From Pseudomonas sp. Irchel 3H7 (GTDB lineage Bacteria > Pseudomonadota > Gammaproteobacteria > Pseudomonadales > Pseudomonadaceae), in NCBI RefSeq assembly GCF_900187605.1, contig NZ_FYEA01000013.1:62001-126000 (forward strand): DNA of 64,000 nt, read 5' to 3'. Shown one piece after another: positions 16,495 through 24,116 of this stretch. The notes under the pieces were generated by a model. It saw nothing but the letters and a program-made list of their open reading frames with translations. It searched no databases and was not told the origin of the DNA. The position numbers were made by a program, and so were the translations under genes. How positions within the stretch are numbered: position 1 is the stretch's first letter; each line of letters begins with the position of its first letter.

Positions 16495-18525
16495 TCACTG
16501 GCCTTGAGTTGGTGGTTTGTCCGTTTCGGGCCAAGTGATGTCGTAGGCGAATTCGTTGCCGTTGCCGGACAGTCTGAGCACGGGCTTGCCTGCGGCCTCG
16601 ACCTGGTCGATCAGCAGGTCGTATTCGAATTTGTTGGCGTGCCCGGCATGGGTGGCGGCCTCGATCCGTTCAGCGCGATCTCCGGCCTGGTACCTGATGT
16701 CGTCGACTTTCACCCCTTTGGTCAGGGCGGTGTTCAATAGCCAGACGCGGTCGGCATTCAGCCCGCTTCGGGTGACCGAAATCAGCCCTTCGAAATCATC
16801 GGAGGGAAACCAGGTCGTGGAGGTATCGCGGGCCGCTGAGTTGAAGCGAATGTTTTCTTCATGGGGGACCACCTCAAGACGGCGGGTGTCGAGCGCATAC
16901 AGAAACATGACTGTCTGGCGCGTACGTGTGGACTCGTAGTGACGATCGTGATCCCACGGGATCGGGCTTGTGGCTTCGGACCACTCGGAAGACGAGGTAC
17001 TTGGCGTGTCACTGGCATCGCTGTCTGTGGCCTGGCCGTCAACGTCCCCTCCCGGGTGCTTGTTGGTCTGGCTGTTGAAGCGCAAGTACTCGGGGTCGGG
17101 TGCCCGGGCATACACCTGACCTTCATTCAGGCTGAAGGTGGCGCTCATCGGTTTGTGAGTCGTCGCGCCGGGTTCGTGGTGGTAGCGCGGGAGCATCGCC
17201 TCGTCATTGGCGAGTTCGAAAGGCGTACGATCATCGCCGCGGAACAGGGCCGGCACGTCCGTGCGGTACAGGCAATTGTTCTGGTTGCGCTGATAACCGA
17301 GTTTATTCAGCAGTGCTTCGAGCACTTCAGGGGTCATGCTGGCTTTGGGGTTGTACCAGTCATGTTGAGCACCGCGTTTGAGATTGAGTTCTTCGCTCGC
17401 GTCCCGACTCAGTTGCTCCAGACGCTGCGGGTTATCGAGGTTCTCTGTCAGGTGCTTGTGTTTCTGAGCCCATTGCGGGATGGCCAGTTCGCTGAGCAGG
17501 TCATCTCGCAAGCGCGTCAATTGACTCGGCAGCAAGTTGTAGGACTGCAGTAGGGTTTCGCGCTGCTGGAGATTCATGTCGGGATGTAGCCAGCGCAGGG
17601 AGTCGCCCAGCAAATCGGTGAGCGGATTGTTCGTGGTCACGGATTCGACCCACTGTGGCGGTTTGCCAAGTGCCTGGGCGTCAGCTCGAAACCGCGCGAT
17701 CTCCTGGCCATGAATGCCGTATGTCTGCCAGATCTCGTGATCGGTCCAGTGCTTTAACAGGGCGTGTTGTGCGCCGAATCCGGCGGCGGGTGGATCGACT
17801 TGAACCCAGTTGCCGAATTGATCCCTGAAGGCAAATTGTATGTCGGCGCTGTGGCGATCGAGAGACGGTTTGAGTTCGTAATAGCCCTGAGGGTCCGGTG
17901 AGCGCGGTGTTGCCGCGTAATGGCTTTGGTTGAGATAGGCGGGGGCGGGGCGCGGTCGCTTGGCGACGGGAGCAAGACCGGAGTGCTCGGCCGTTGGCAG
18001 GGCGGGGCGCTTTGTCGATAGCGCGGGCTCTGAGGGGCGTTCTGTCAGGCGCCAGGTCGCCTGGCCTTCGTTTTTGTAAAGCCGCGGGCCGGACGGCACG
18101 CGTTCGAACAGCGACTTGCTTCGATAGTGGCCCGCTTCATCAAGGCCGACGTGGGTGGTTTGCAGGCCACCTGCATATTCGACGTCGACAAACTGGCGAT
18201 TGACGATCCAGCGGAAACCGTTGTCGTCAGCCGGTCGCATGCCTACCAGAAATTCATCGGAAAGCCAGTAGCTTTCCACCGAACCGTCATTCGCGAGATG
18301 GGCCGGATTTTGCGTCGGCATGGCATGAATGACCACGGAGGGGGGAGTGATGCTCTGCGAAGTTGAATGCGTGCCGGTGGGGCGAGCGGGATCCGATGGG
18401 TGCGCAAAACCCGGCAATCGGTAGGCTGGCGGAACGCCCGGAGCAACGTGCTGATGGTGTAGGGAGACCGGATCAGGTTGTTGCGAGGAAGACAGGGGCG
18501 GTTTGCGGGGAATCTTCGGACTCAT
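16495..18525 (-). CDS. Putative ADP-ribosyltransferase toxin, paralog 3
   Basis: A 676-aa protein and the most divergent paralog. It is the first gene of the cassette, 52 bases ahead of the translocator-like gene. The N-terminus (about 1-75) is Pro-rich and unrelated in detail to the other two. The shared middle region includes LLQSYNLLPSQLTRLRDDL and IPQWAQKHKHLT. The catalytic signature is again complete: LFRGDDRTPFEL (Arg429), which aligns with the LYRADSRPPDEI segment of cholera toxin A, MSATFS (Ser461-Thr463), LYALDTRRLEVV, and DDFEGLIS (Glu579) before SGLNADRVWLL. Residues 187-193 read PVAKRPR, a basic cluster. The ribosome site is weak (GAG nine bases before the ATG). Confidence 0.76.
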   Translation of the reverse strand: MSPKIPRKPPLSSSQQPDPVSLHHQHVAPGVPPAYRLPGFAHPSDPARPTGTHSTSQSITPPSVVIHAMPTQNPAHLANDGSVESYWLSDEFLVGMRPADDNGFRWIVNRQFVDVEYAGGLQTTHVGLDEAGHYRSKSLFERVPSGPRLYKNEGQATWRLTERPSEPALSTKRPALPTAEHSGLAPVAKRPRPAPAYLNQSHYAATPRSPDPQGYYELKPSLDRHSADIQFAFRDQFGNWVQVDPPAAGFGAQHALLKHWTDHEIWQTYGIHGQEIARFRADAQALGKPPQWVESVTTNNPLTDLLGDSLRWLHPDMNLQQRETLLQSYNLLPSQLTRLRDDLLSELAIPQWAQKHKHLTENLDNPQRLEQLSRDASEELNLKRGAQHDWYNPKASMTPEVLEALLNKLGYQRNQNNCLYRTDVPALFRGDDRTPFELANDEAMLPRYHHEPGATTHKPMSATFSLNEGQVYARAPDPEYLRFNSQTNKHPGGDVDGQATDSDASDTPSTSSSEWSEATSPIPWDHDRHYESTRTRQTVMFLYALDTRRLEVVPHEENIRFNSAARDTSTTWFPSDDFEGLISVTRSGLNADRVWLLNTALTKGVKVDDIRYQAGDRAERIEAATHAGHANKFEYDLLIDQVEAAGKPVLRLSGNGNEFAYDITWPETDKPPTQGQ

Positions 18526-18875
18526 GGAATGCTCGAAATAATATTAAAGAGTTTAAAAGCCTGATGTAAGTGGTGAAATTTTTGTAACAGCAATGCGGCC
18601 CGTCGAATTGAAGTTGAAGGGGTGAGTTTGACGGGTTTTAATGTTTGTGAATTTAATCTAGCGCATTTTCGGCGTGGCGAAAGTTATTGTTGTTCTAATT
18701 CTTGTTGGAAGTGTAACTTTTGTTATAGCGTCTTTTAAATGTATGAAGTTGTCGGTTGGTCAGGCGGGAAGTTTTACCGGCTGCGAGAAAGTTTGAATGG
18801 GAGAAGTGCGCCGCTCATGTCGGAAGTTTCTTAAAAGAGCAGCGCGAAGGAAATAAGCCTTGTGTATTGCCTCGT
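18526..18875. promoter_or_regulatory. AT-rich leader and probable promoter region of the toxin cassette
   Basis: This 350-base stretch has no credible gene. It contains runs unusual for this GC-rich window, for example TTTAAACTCTTTAATATTAT on the minus strand just upstream of the first toxin gene, and AACTTTTGTTATAG nearby on the plus strand. The gene upstream (DedA-PAP2) reads in the same direction and ends at 18876, so the cassette promoter must be here if the toxins are separately transcribed. I can name AT-rich -10-like hexamers (TAATAT) but no convincing -35 at the right spacing. Such regions are typical targets of MvaT/MvaU silencing. Confidence 0.5.
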
Positions 18876-20192
18876 TCAATAGGCGTAACGCAACAGCGTA
18901 TGAGGCAGATGCCTGAGGACGAAAAAGCCAAACAGCGCCAACATGGCCGGCAAGATCAACCACCAGATCTTGTACGGCATGGGATTGAGTGCGGTTTTGC
19001 GTTGACTCAGCCACAGGGCGGCAGCGCAGACACAGGCGGCGAGCATAGCGCCGGCCAATACGTCGGTTGGCCAGTGAGCCCCCAGATAGACCCGCGACAG
19101 TGCGATGGAAAGAGCCGGAATACAGGCGATCAGCAACCAGGTCAGGCGCATGCGTGGCGGCTGGCCACGGCCGGCGAGTACTGCCAGGGTCAGAAACAGC
19201 GCGAACGAACCTGAGGCATGGCCACTGGGCATGCTGTAGGTGGTCAATGGATCGGTCAGCACTTCCGGGCGCACCCGGGCAAAGAAATATTTGGTTCCGG
19301 TGTTGGCCAGTGCGGTCACCAGGAGCGTGCCGCCGACGAAGATCGCCTGGCGCCATTGCCGGCACAGCAGCAACAGACCGGTCAGCAGGGCGCTGAACAA
19401 CAGCATGTTGCGGAACTCGCCGACCAGGGTCAGCGTGACCGCAATTTCATCCAGCATTGGTTGGCGATGTTCCTGCACCAGCGTCATTACGCCTTGATCG
19501 AGCGCGGTCAGGTACGGGTAGCCGATGAACAGGCCAATCAGAATCAACAGGCTCATGCTGCTGATCCAGATCGTCGCGCGGCGGTGCCGGCGCAGGCTGC
19601 TGTTGACGCTGAGGCCGACCATCACGGCGATGCTGCCGGCGACAATTCCGGCTTCCAGCCAGAACCCTTCTGGCAATGGCAGGCGGAAGGCCGCGCCGGT
19701 GGCCCAGCCCGGCAGCAAATAGGCCAGACTCCAGCCGGCAGCCGCCAGCAGGCTGACAGCGGCGAAACGCGGGAAGGGCATGTCGCACATGCCGGCGACC
19801 ATGGGCAGCATTGGCCGCAACGGCCCGATGAAGCGGCCGACCAATAGACTGGCGATGCCGTAGCGCTGGAAATACGACTCGGCACCGGCCATCCATTCCG
19901 GATGATGCCGTAGCCCCGGCAGGCGTCGAATGTTCTGGTGGAAATGGCGGCCGAGGAAGTACGAAACGGCATCGCCGAGAATCCCGCCGAGGAAACCCAG
20001 CAACAGCGTCTCGCTCAGCGAAAGAGCGCCGCTGCCGGCCAGTACGGCGACGGCAAACAGCAGCACGGTGCCCGGCACGATCAAACCGGCAATCGCCAGG
20101 CACTCCACAAAGGCAACAATGAACACCGCCACAGCCAGCCATTGTGGATTCGCCGCCAGCCACCCGGTAACGCTATCGAGCCATGGGCCCAT
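18876..20192 (-). CDS. DedA family membrane protein fused to a PAP2 phosphatase
   Basis: A 438-aa bifunctional membrane protein. Residues 1-190 are a DedA/SNARE-associated domain, with FLGGILGDAVSYFLGRHFH and VGRFIGPLRPMLPMVAG. Residues 230-410 are a PAP2 domain with all three phosphatase motifs: KYFFARVRP, SMPSGHASGSF and SRVYLGAHWPTDVLAG. DedA proteins flip undecaprenyl phosphate or phospholipids and PAP2 enzymes dephosphorylate lipid pyrophosphates, so the fusion may couple dephosphorylation and recycling of a lipid carrier. The ATG at 20192 with GGAG upstream is preferred over an extension of 41 codons. Confidence 0.9.
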   Translation of the reverse strand: MGPWLDSVTGWLAANPQWLAVAVFIVAFVECLAIAGLIVPGTVLLFAVAVLAGSGALSLSETLLLGFLGGILGDAVSYFLGRHFHQNIRRLPGLRHHPEWMAGAESYFQRYGIASLLVGRFIGPLRPMLPMVAGMCDMPFPRFAAVSLLAAAGWSLAYLLPGWATGAAFRLPLPEGFWLEAGIVAGSIAVMVGLSVNSSLRRHRRATIWISSMSLLILIGLFIGYPYLTALDQGVMTLVQEHRQPMLDEIAVTLTLVGEFRNMLLFSALLTGLLLLCRQWRQAIFVGGTLLVTALANTGTKYFFARVRPEVLTDPLTTYSMPSGHASGSFALFLTLAVLAGRGQPPRMRLTWLLIACIPALSIALSRVYLGAHWPTDVLAGAMLAACVCAAALWLSQRKTALNPMPYKIWWLILPAMLALFGFFVLRHLPHTLLRYAY

Positions 20193-20229
20193 ACAGAAAA
20201 ACTCCAATCGTTGATTAACCCTGTGGGGG

Positions 20230-20925
20230 TTACAGCAAGAAATAATCCCGGCCTTCGACCTGACCGCGTCGCAGCGGGTTCCGCGTGCACCATTGCGCAT
20301 GGTTTGCGTCGACAAAGCGGTACATCAGGTGTTCGTCGCGGCCGCGGGGAATGCCCAGGCGGGTGGTTTGAATGATGTGCGAAGGTGCCGGCCCGGTGTC
20401 TTCTACCAGAAGGACTTCATGATCGAAACGCTTGGCGTCCCACACTGGCACTTTCAGTCCCAACGCTTTGCACAAGAGGGTTTGCCCGGCGCAGAGTTTT
20501 TGCGAAGGACGCGCACGTCCCTGTGCGTCGGGATTGTTCAGCAGCATTTGCGCCAGACTCGCCGGCCCGCTGACTTCATCGACCCACGGATAAGCGGATT
20601 TGATCAGTACCGCATTGCCCGGCCCCTGCGCGCTGAAGTTCAGCGAATCACCGCCTCGGGCGTAATACATATAGATGTGACCGCCATCCAGAAATAAAGC
20701 CTTACGTTTTTCTGTGTAGCCCAACGAGGCATGGCTGCCTTTTTCGGCACAGTAATAGGCTTCGGTTTCGATGATTCGCGCGCTCAGCCACAGATCGCCA
20801 ACCCGGTGCCGGATGACTTTGCCGAGCAGGTCCTGCGCCAGCACTTGCGCATCTCGGTCGAAAAAGGCGTCGGGCAGCCCCAGCGGCAGGCGTTCGGCGC
20901 GGTTGCGAACGGTCAGATCGGACAT
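20230..20925 (-). CDS. mpg: DNA-3-methyladenine glycosylase (AAG/MPG family)
   Basis: A 231-aa base-excision repair enzyme that removes alkylated purines from DNA. Family motifs are LLGKVIRH at the N-terminus, ARIIETEAYYCAEKGSHAS with the catalytic Glu, HIYMYYARGGDSLNF and VLIKSAYPW. The ATG at 20925 is preferred to an in-frame TTG three codons earlier. It is divergent from proA, with about 177 bases between them, and 37 bases upstream of the DedA-PAP2 gene on the same strand. Confidence 0.9.
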   Translation of the reverse strand: MSDLTVRNRAERLPLGLPDAFFDRDAQVLAQDLLGKVIRHRVGDLWLSARIIETEAYYCAEKGSHASLGYTEKRKALFLDGGHIYMYYARGGDSLNFSAQGPGNAVLIKSAYPWVDEVSGPASLAQMLLNNPDAQGRARPSQKLCAGQTLLCKALGLKVPVWDAKRFDHEVLLVEDTGPAPSHIIQTTRLGIPRGRDEHLMYRFVDANHAQWCTRNPLRRGQVEGRDYFLL

Positions 20926-21102
20926 GGCATTCAATTATTATCCAGGCTCAGGAGGTCGTGATGATAACAACGCGTGGCTTAATTGGGCCTGAACACCGGC
21001 GAATCCGCGTTCATTTCGACCATCCGCCCGTCACCGCTGTTAGTCCCGGGACGCGACAGCTATAATCTGCCGCTTTCCTCTTTGCCAAGACCCCAGCAGA
21101 CC

Positions 21103-22374
21103 ATGACTGAGTCCGTTCTTGACTACATGACCCGATTGGGTCGCGCCGCCCGTGAAGCCTCCCGGGTCATCGGCCGTGCCAGCACTGCGCAGAAAAACCG
21201 CGCCTTGCAGGCTGCTGCCAATGCCCTGGACGCCGCGCGTGCCGAGCTTGCCGCCGCCAATGAGCAGGATCTGGCTGCCGGCCGCGCCAATGGTCTGGAA
21301 CCGGCATTGCTGGAGCGTCTGGAACTGACCCCGGCGCGTATCGATGGCATGATCGTCGGTCTGCGTCAGGTCGCTGCACTGCCGGACCCGGTTGGTGCGA
21401 TCCGCGACATGAGCTTCCGTCCGTCGGGGATTCAGGTCGGCAAAATGCGTGTGCCGCTGGGCGTGATCGGGATCATCTACGAATCCCGGCCAAACGTGAC
21501 CATCGATGCCGCGAGCCTGTGCCTGAAGTCCGGCAACGCGACCATCCTGCGCGGCGGCTCCGAGGCGATTCATTCCAACCGGGCGATTGCCGCGTGCATT
21601 CAACGCGGTCTGGCCGAGGCCGAATTGCCCGCCGCCGTGGTGCAAGTGGTCGAAACCACTGACCGTGCCGCTGTTGGCGCGATGATCACCATGCCCGAGT
21701 ACGTCGATGTCATCGTACCGCGCGGTGGCCGTGGCCTGATCGAACGCATCAGTCGCGATGCCCGTGTGCCGGTGATCAAGCATCTGGACGGCATCTGCCA
21801 CGTTTACGTCAGTGCCCATGCCGACTTGCCGAAAGCCCAACGCATTGCGTTCAATGCCAAGACTTATCGCTACGGTATTTGCGGTGCGATGGAGACGTTG
21901 CTGGTCGATCAAACTGTTGCCAAGGATTTCCTGCCGTCGATGGCCGCCCAGTTCCGCGAAAAAGGCGTCGAACTGCGTGGTTGCGAACGTACGCGGGCGA
22001 TCATCGACGCCGTTGCCGCCAGCGAAGACGACTGGAGCACCGAGTATCTGGCGCCGATTCTGTCGATTCGCGTGGTCGACGGTCTGGACCAGGCCATTGA
22101 ACACATCAACCATTACGGCTCCCATCACACCGACTCGATTGTCAGCGAAAACCTCGCCGACACTCGTCGGTTTGTCGCGGAAGTCGACTCGGCGTCGGTG
22201 ATGATCAACACCCCGACCTGTTTCGCCGATGGATTTGAATACGGATTGGGTGCCGAGATCGGCATTTCTACTGATAAGCTGCACGCCCGCGGCCCGGTGG
22301 GCCTCGAAGGACTGACTTGCGAGAAGTACGTCGTGGTCGGTGATGGCCAGTTGCGCGGCCAGGCGACGGTCTGA
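21103..22374 (+). CDS. proA: Gamma-glutamyl phosphate reductase
   Basis: A 423-aa enzyme of proline biosynthesis that reduces gamma-glutamyl phosphate to glutamate semialdehyde with NADPH. IIYESRPNVTIDAASLCLKS and ILRGGSEAIHSN are family signatures. The catalytic Cys lies in YRYGICGAMETLL. The C-terminal FEYGLGAEIGISTDKLHARG is also typical. The start at 21103 is chosen by comparison with family N-termini (MTESVLDYMTRLG); the in-frame sequence upstream is not conserved-looking. It ends two bases before the likely nadD start, so proA begins the run of genes that leads to the mrdA-rodA cluster. Confidence 0.95.
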   Translation: MTESVLDYMTRLGRAAREASRVIGRASTAQKNRALQAAANALDAARAELAAANEQDLAAGRANGLEPALLERLELTPARIDGMIVGLRQVAALPDPVGAIRDMSFRPSGIQVGKMRVPLGVIGIIYESRPNVTIDAASLCLKSGNATILRGGSEAIHSNRAIAACIQRGLAEAELPAAVVQVVETTDRAAVGAMITMPEYVDVIVPRGGRGLIERISRDARVPVIKHLDGICHVYVSAHADLPKAQRIAFNAKTYRYGICGAMETLLVDQTVAKDFLPSMAAQFREKGVELRGCERTRAIIDAVAASEDDWSTEYLAPILSIRVVDGLDQAIEHINHYGSHHTDSIVSENLADTRRFVAEVDSASVMINTPTCFADGFEYGLGAEIGISTDKLHARGPVGLEGLTCEKYVVVGDGQLRGQATV

Positions 22375-22375
22375 C

Positions 22376-23065
22376 TTGACCGACCTCGACCTGACAGCGC
22401 CGGCACCCGGCAGCGAGTCCCGCCCTCGGCGCATTGGCGTTCTGGGCGGCACGTTCGATCCGGTGCACATCGGTCATCTGCGCGGTGGGCTGGAAGTCGC
22501 CGAAGCGCTGGCGCTCGACGAGTTGCGCCTGATGCCGAACGCGCGCCCGCCCCATCGCGGTACGCCGCAGGTGTCGGCGCAGGATCGGCTGGCGATGGTC
22601 GAGTGTGCGGTGGCCGGAATGCCGCCGCTGGTGGTGGACGCCCGCGAATTGCAGCGGGACAAACCGTCCTGGACCATTGATACCCTGGAGTCGATGCGGG
22701 CTGAAATGCCCGCCGAGACCCAGGTTTTTCTGCTTTTGGGCTGGGACGCATTTTGCGGCCTGCCCACTTGGCATCGCTGGGAGGAGTTGCTCCAGCATTG
22801 CCACATCCTGGTGCTACAGCGCCCGGACGCCGACAGCGAACCGCCGGATGCCTTGCGCAACCTGCTGGCAGCGCGTTCGGTGAGCGACCCGCTGGCCCTG
22901 AAAGGGCCGAGCGGACAGATTGCATTCGTCTGGCAGACACCGCTCGCGGTTTCCGCCACCCAGATCCGTCAACTGCTGGCCAGCGGTAAGTCGGTACGTT
23001 TCCTGGTGCCCGACGCGGTCCTGGCCTACATCGATGCGCACGGTCTGTACCGTGCGTCGAACTGA
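22376..23065 (+). CDS. nadD: Nicotinate-mononucleotide adenylyltransferase
   Basis: A 229-aa enzyme that forms deamido-NAD from NaMN and ATP. The nucleotidyltransferase motif GVLGGTFDPVHIGHLR and the C-terminal SATQIRQLLASGKSVRFLVP are present. The start is uncertain: the sequence before RRIGVLGG is extended compared with many family members. I use the TTG at 22376, right behind the proA stop, because upstream in-frame codons lie inside proA; a start closer to RRIGVLGG cannot be excluded. Confidence 0.9.
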   Translation: MTDLDLTAPAPGSESRPRRIGVLGGTFDPVHIGHLRGGLEVAEALALDELRLMPNARPPHRGTPQVSAQDRLAMVECAVAGMPPLVVDARELQRDKPSWTIDTLESMRAEMPAETQVFLLLGWDAFCGLPTWHRWEELLQHCHILVLQRPDADSEPPDALRNLLAARSVSDPLALKGPSGQIAFVWQTPLAVSATQIRQLLASGKSVRFLVPDAVLAYIDAHGLYRASN

Positions 23066-23137
23066 GCAAGGCGTGCTTCACTGATACGAATCCACGTATC
23101 GCCAAGCCGCCGAATATATGAGCAAAACGAGTTTTAT

Positions 23138-23629
23138 ATGACTGACAACGAAAAGAAAGTTAAGCGCAAAGGTACATTCAAGAGCGCTCCGCTGCCTGAG
23201 CCGATCAACACCAATGAGCCACTGACTGGCGATCAGCTGGTCAAGCTTGCCGAAGCGGCACTGGAAGACGTCAAGGCGCAAGATATCCAGATCATTGATG
23301 TCCGCGACAAGCAGAGCATCACTGACTACATGATCATCGCTACCGGTACGTCCAACCGCCAGATCAACGCGATGCTCGACAAGGTTCGCGAAGAAGTCAA
23401 AAAGCAGGGCGCCAAGCCGCTGGGCGAAGAAGGCAAGGGCGACAGCGACTGGGTGCTGTTGGACCTGGACCTGGTGATCGTGCACATGATGACCGCCTCG
23501 GCACGTCAGTTCTACGACCTGGAGCGCCTGTGGGCCGGTGCCGAGCAAAGCCGTGCGGCCGACGCCAAGCACCACAGCCCGGAAAACACCCACGAGCACT
23601 TCACCAAGCTCAACAAAGACCAGCTGTAA
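23138..23629 (+). CDS. rsfS: Ribosomal silencing factor RsfS
   Basis: A 163-aa member of the Iojap/RsfS family that binds ribosomal protein uL14 on the 50S subunit and blocks subunit joining in starved cells. The core is in residues 35-140: AQDIQIIDVRDKQSITDYMI, ATGTSNRQ, and DSDWVLLDLDLVIVHMM. It has a basic N-terminal extension of about 30 residues and an acidic/His-rich tail. It lies 9 bases upstream of rlmH, the usual pairing. Confidence 0.93.
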   Translation: MTDNEKKVKRKGTFKSAPLPEPINTNEPLTGDQLVKLAEAALEDVKAQDIQIIDVRDKQSITDYMIIATGTSNRQINAMLDKVREEVKKQGAKPLGEEGKGDSDWVLLDLDLVIVHMMTASARQFYDLERLWAGAEQSRAADAKHHSPENTHEHFTKLNKDQL

Positions 23630-23638
23630 GGGATTGCT

Positions 23639-24106
23639 GTGCGACTGCGCCTGATCGCCGTCGGTTCACGCATGCCCAAGTGGGTGGAAGAAGGCTGGCA
23701 TGAATATGCCAAGCGTCTTCCGTCCGAGCTGGCGCTGGAACTGGTGGAAATACCGCTCAATACCCGTGGCAAGAATGCCGACGTGGCCCGTTTCATCCGC
23801 CAGGAAGGCGAAGCCATGCTGGCCAAGGTCGGGCCGAACGAGCGGATTGTCACGCTGGAAGTCCACGGCAAACCCTGGAGCACCGAGCAGCTGGCGGTCG
23901 AACTTGATCGCTGGCGGCTGGATTCGCGCACGGTCAATTTCATGGTTGGTGGCCCGGAAGGGCTGGCGCCGGAAGTCTGTGCCCGTGCCGATCAGCGTTG
24001 GTCGTTGTCGCCGCTGACGTTGCCGCACCCACTGGTGCGGATCCTGATCGGCGAACAGTTGTATCGTGCCTGGGCCGTGCTGTCCGGTCACCCTTACCAC
24101 AAGTAA
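23639..24106 (+). CDS. rlmH: 23S rRNA pseudouridine-1915 N3-methyltransferase
   Basis: A 155-aa SPOUT-fold methyltransferase that modifies the pseudouridine at position 1915 of 23S rRNA. The SAM-binding knot is seen in NFMVGGPEGLAPEV and SLSPLTLPHPLVRILIGEQLYRA is the conserved C-terminus. The start codon is GTG at 23639, giving the usual MRLRLIAVGSRMP. It ends 10 bases before mrdA. Confidence 0.95.
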   Translation: MRLRLIAVGSRMPKWVEEGWHEYAKRLPSELALELVEIPLNTRGKNADVARFIRQEGEAMLAKVGPNERIVTLEVHGKPWSTEQLAVELDRWRLDSRTVNFMVGGPEGLAPEVCARADQRWSLSPLTLPHPLVRILIGEQLYRAWAVLSGHPYHK

Positions 24107-24116
24107 TCCAGCCCTC

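Noticed and set aside
8845..18525. The cassette as a prophage or integrative element
   Set aside because: No integrase, phage structural gene, tRNA target or flanking direct repeat could be seen.
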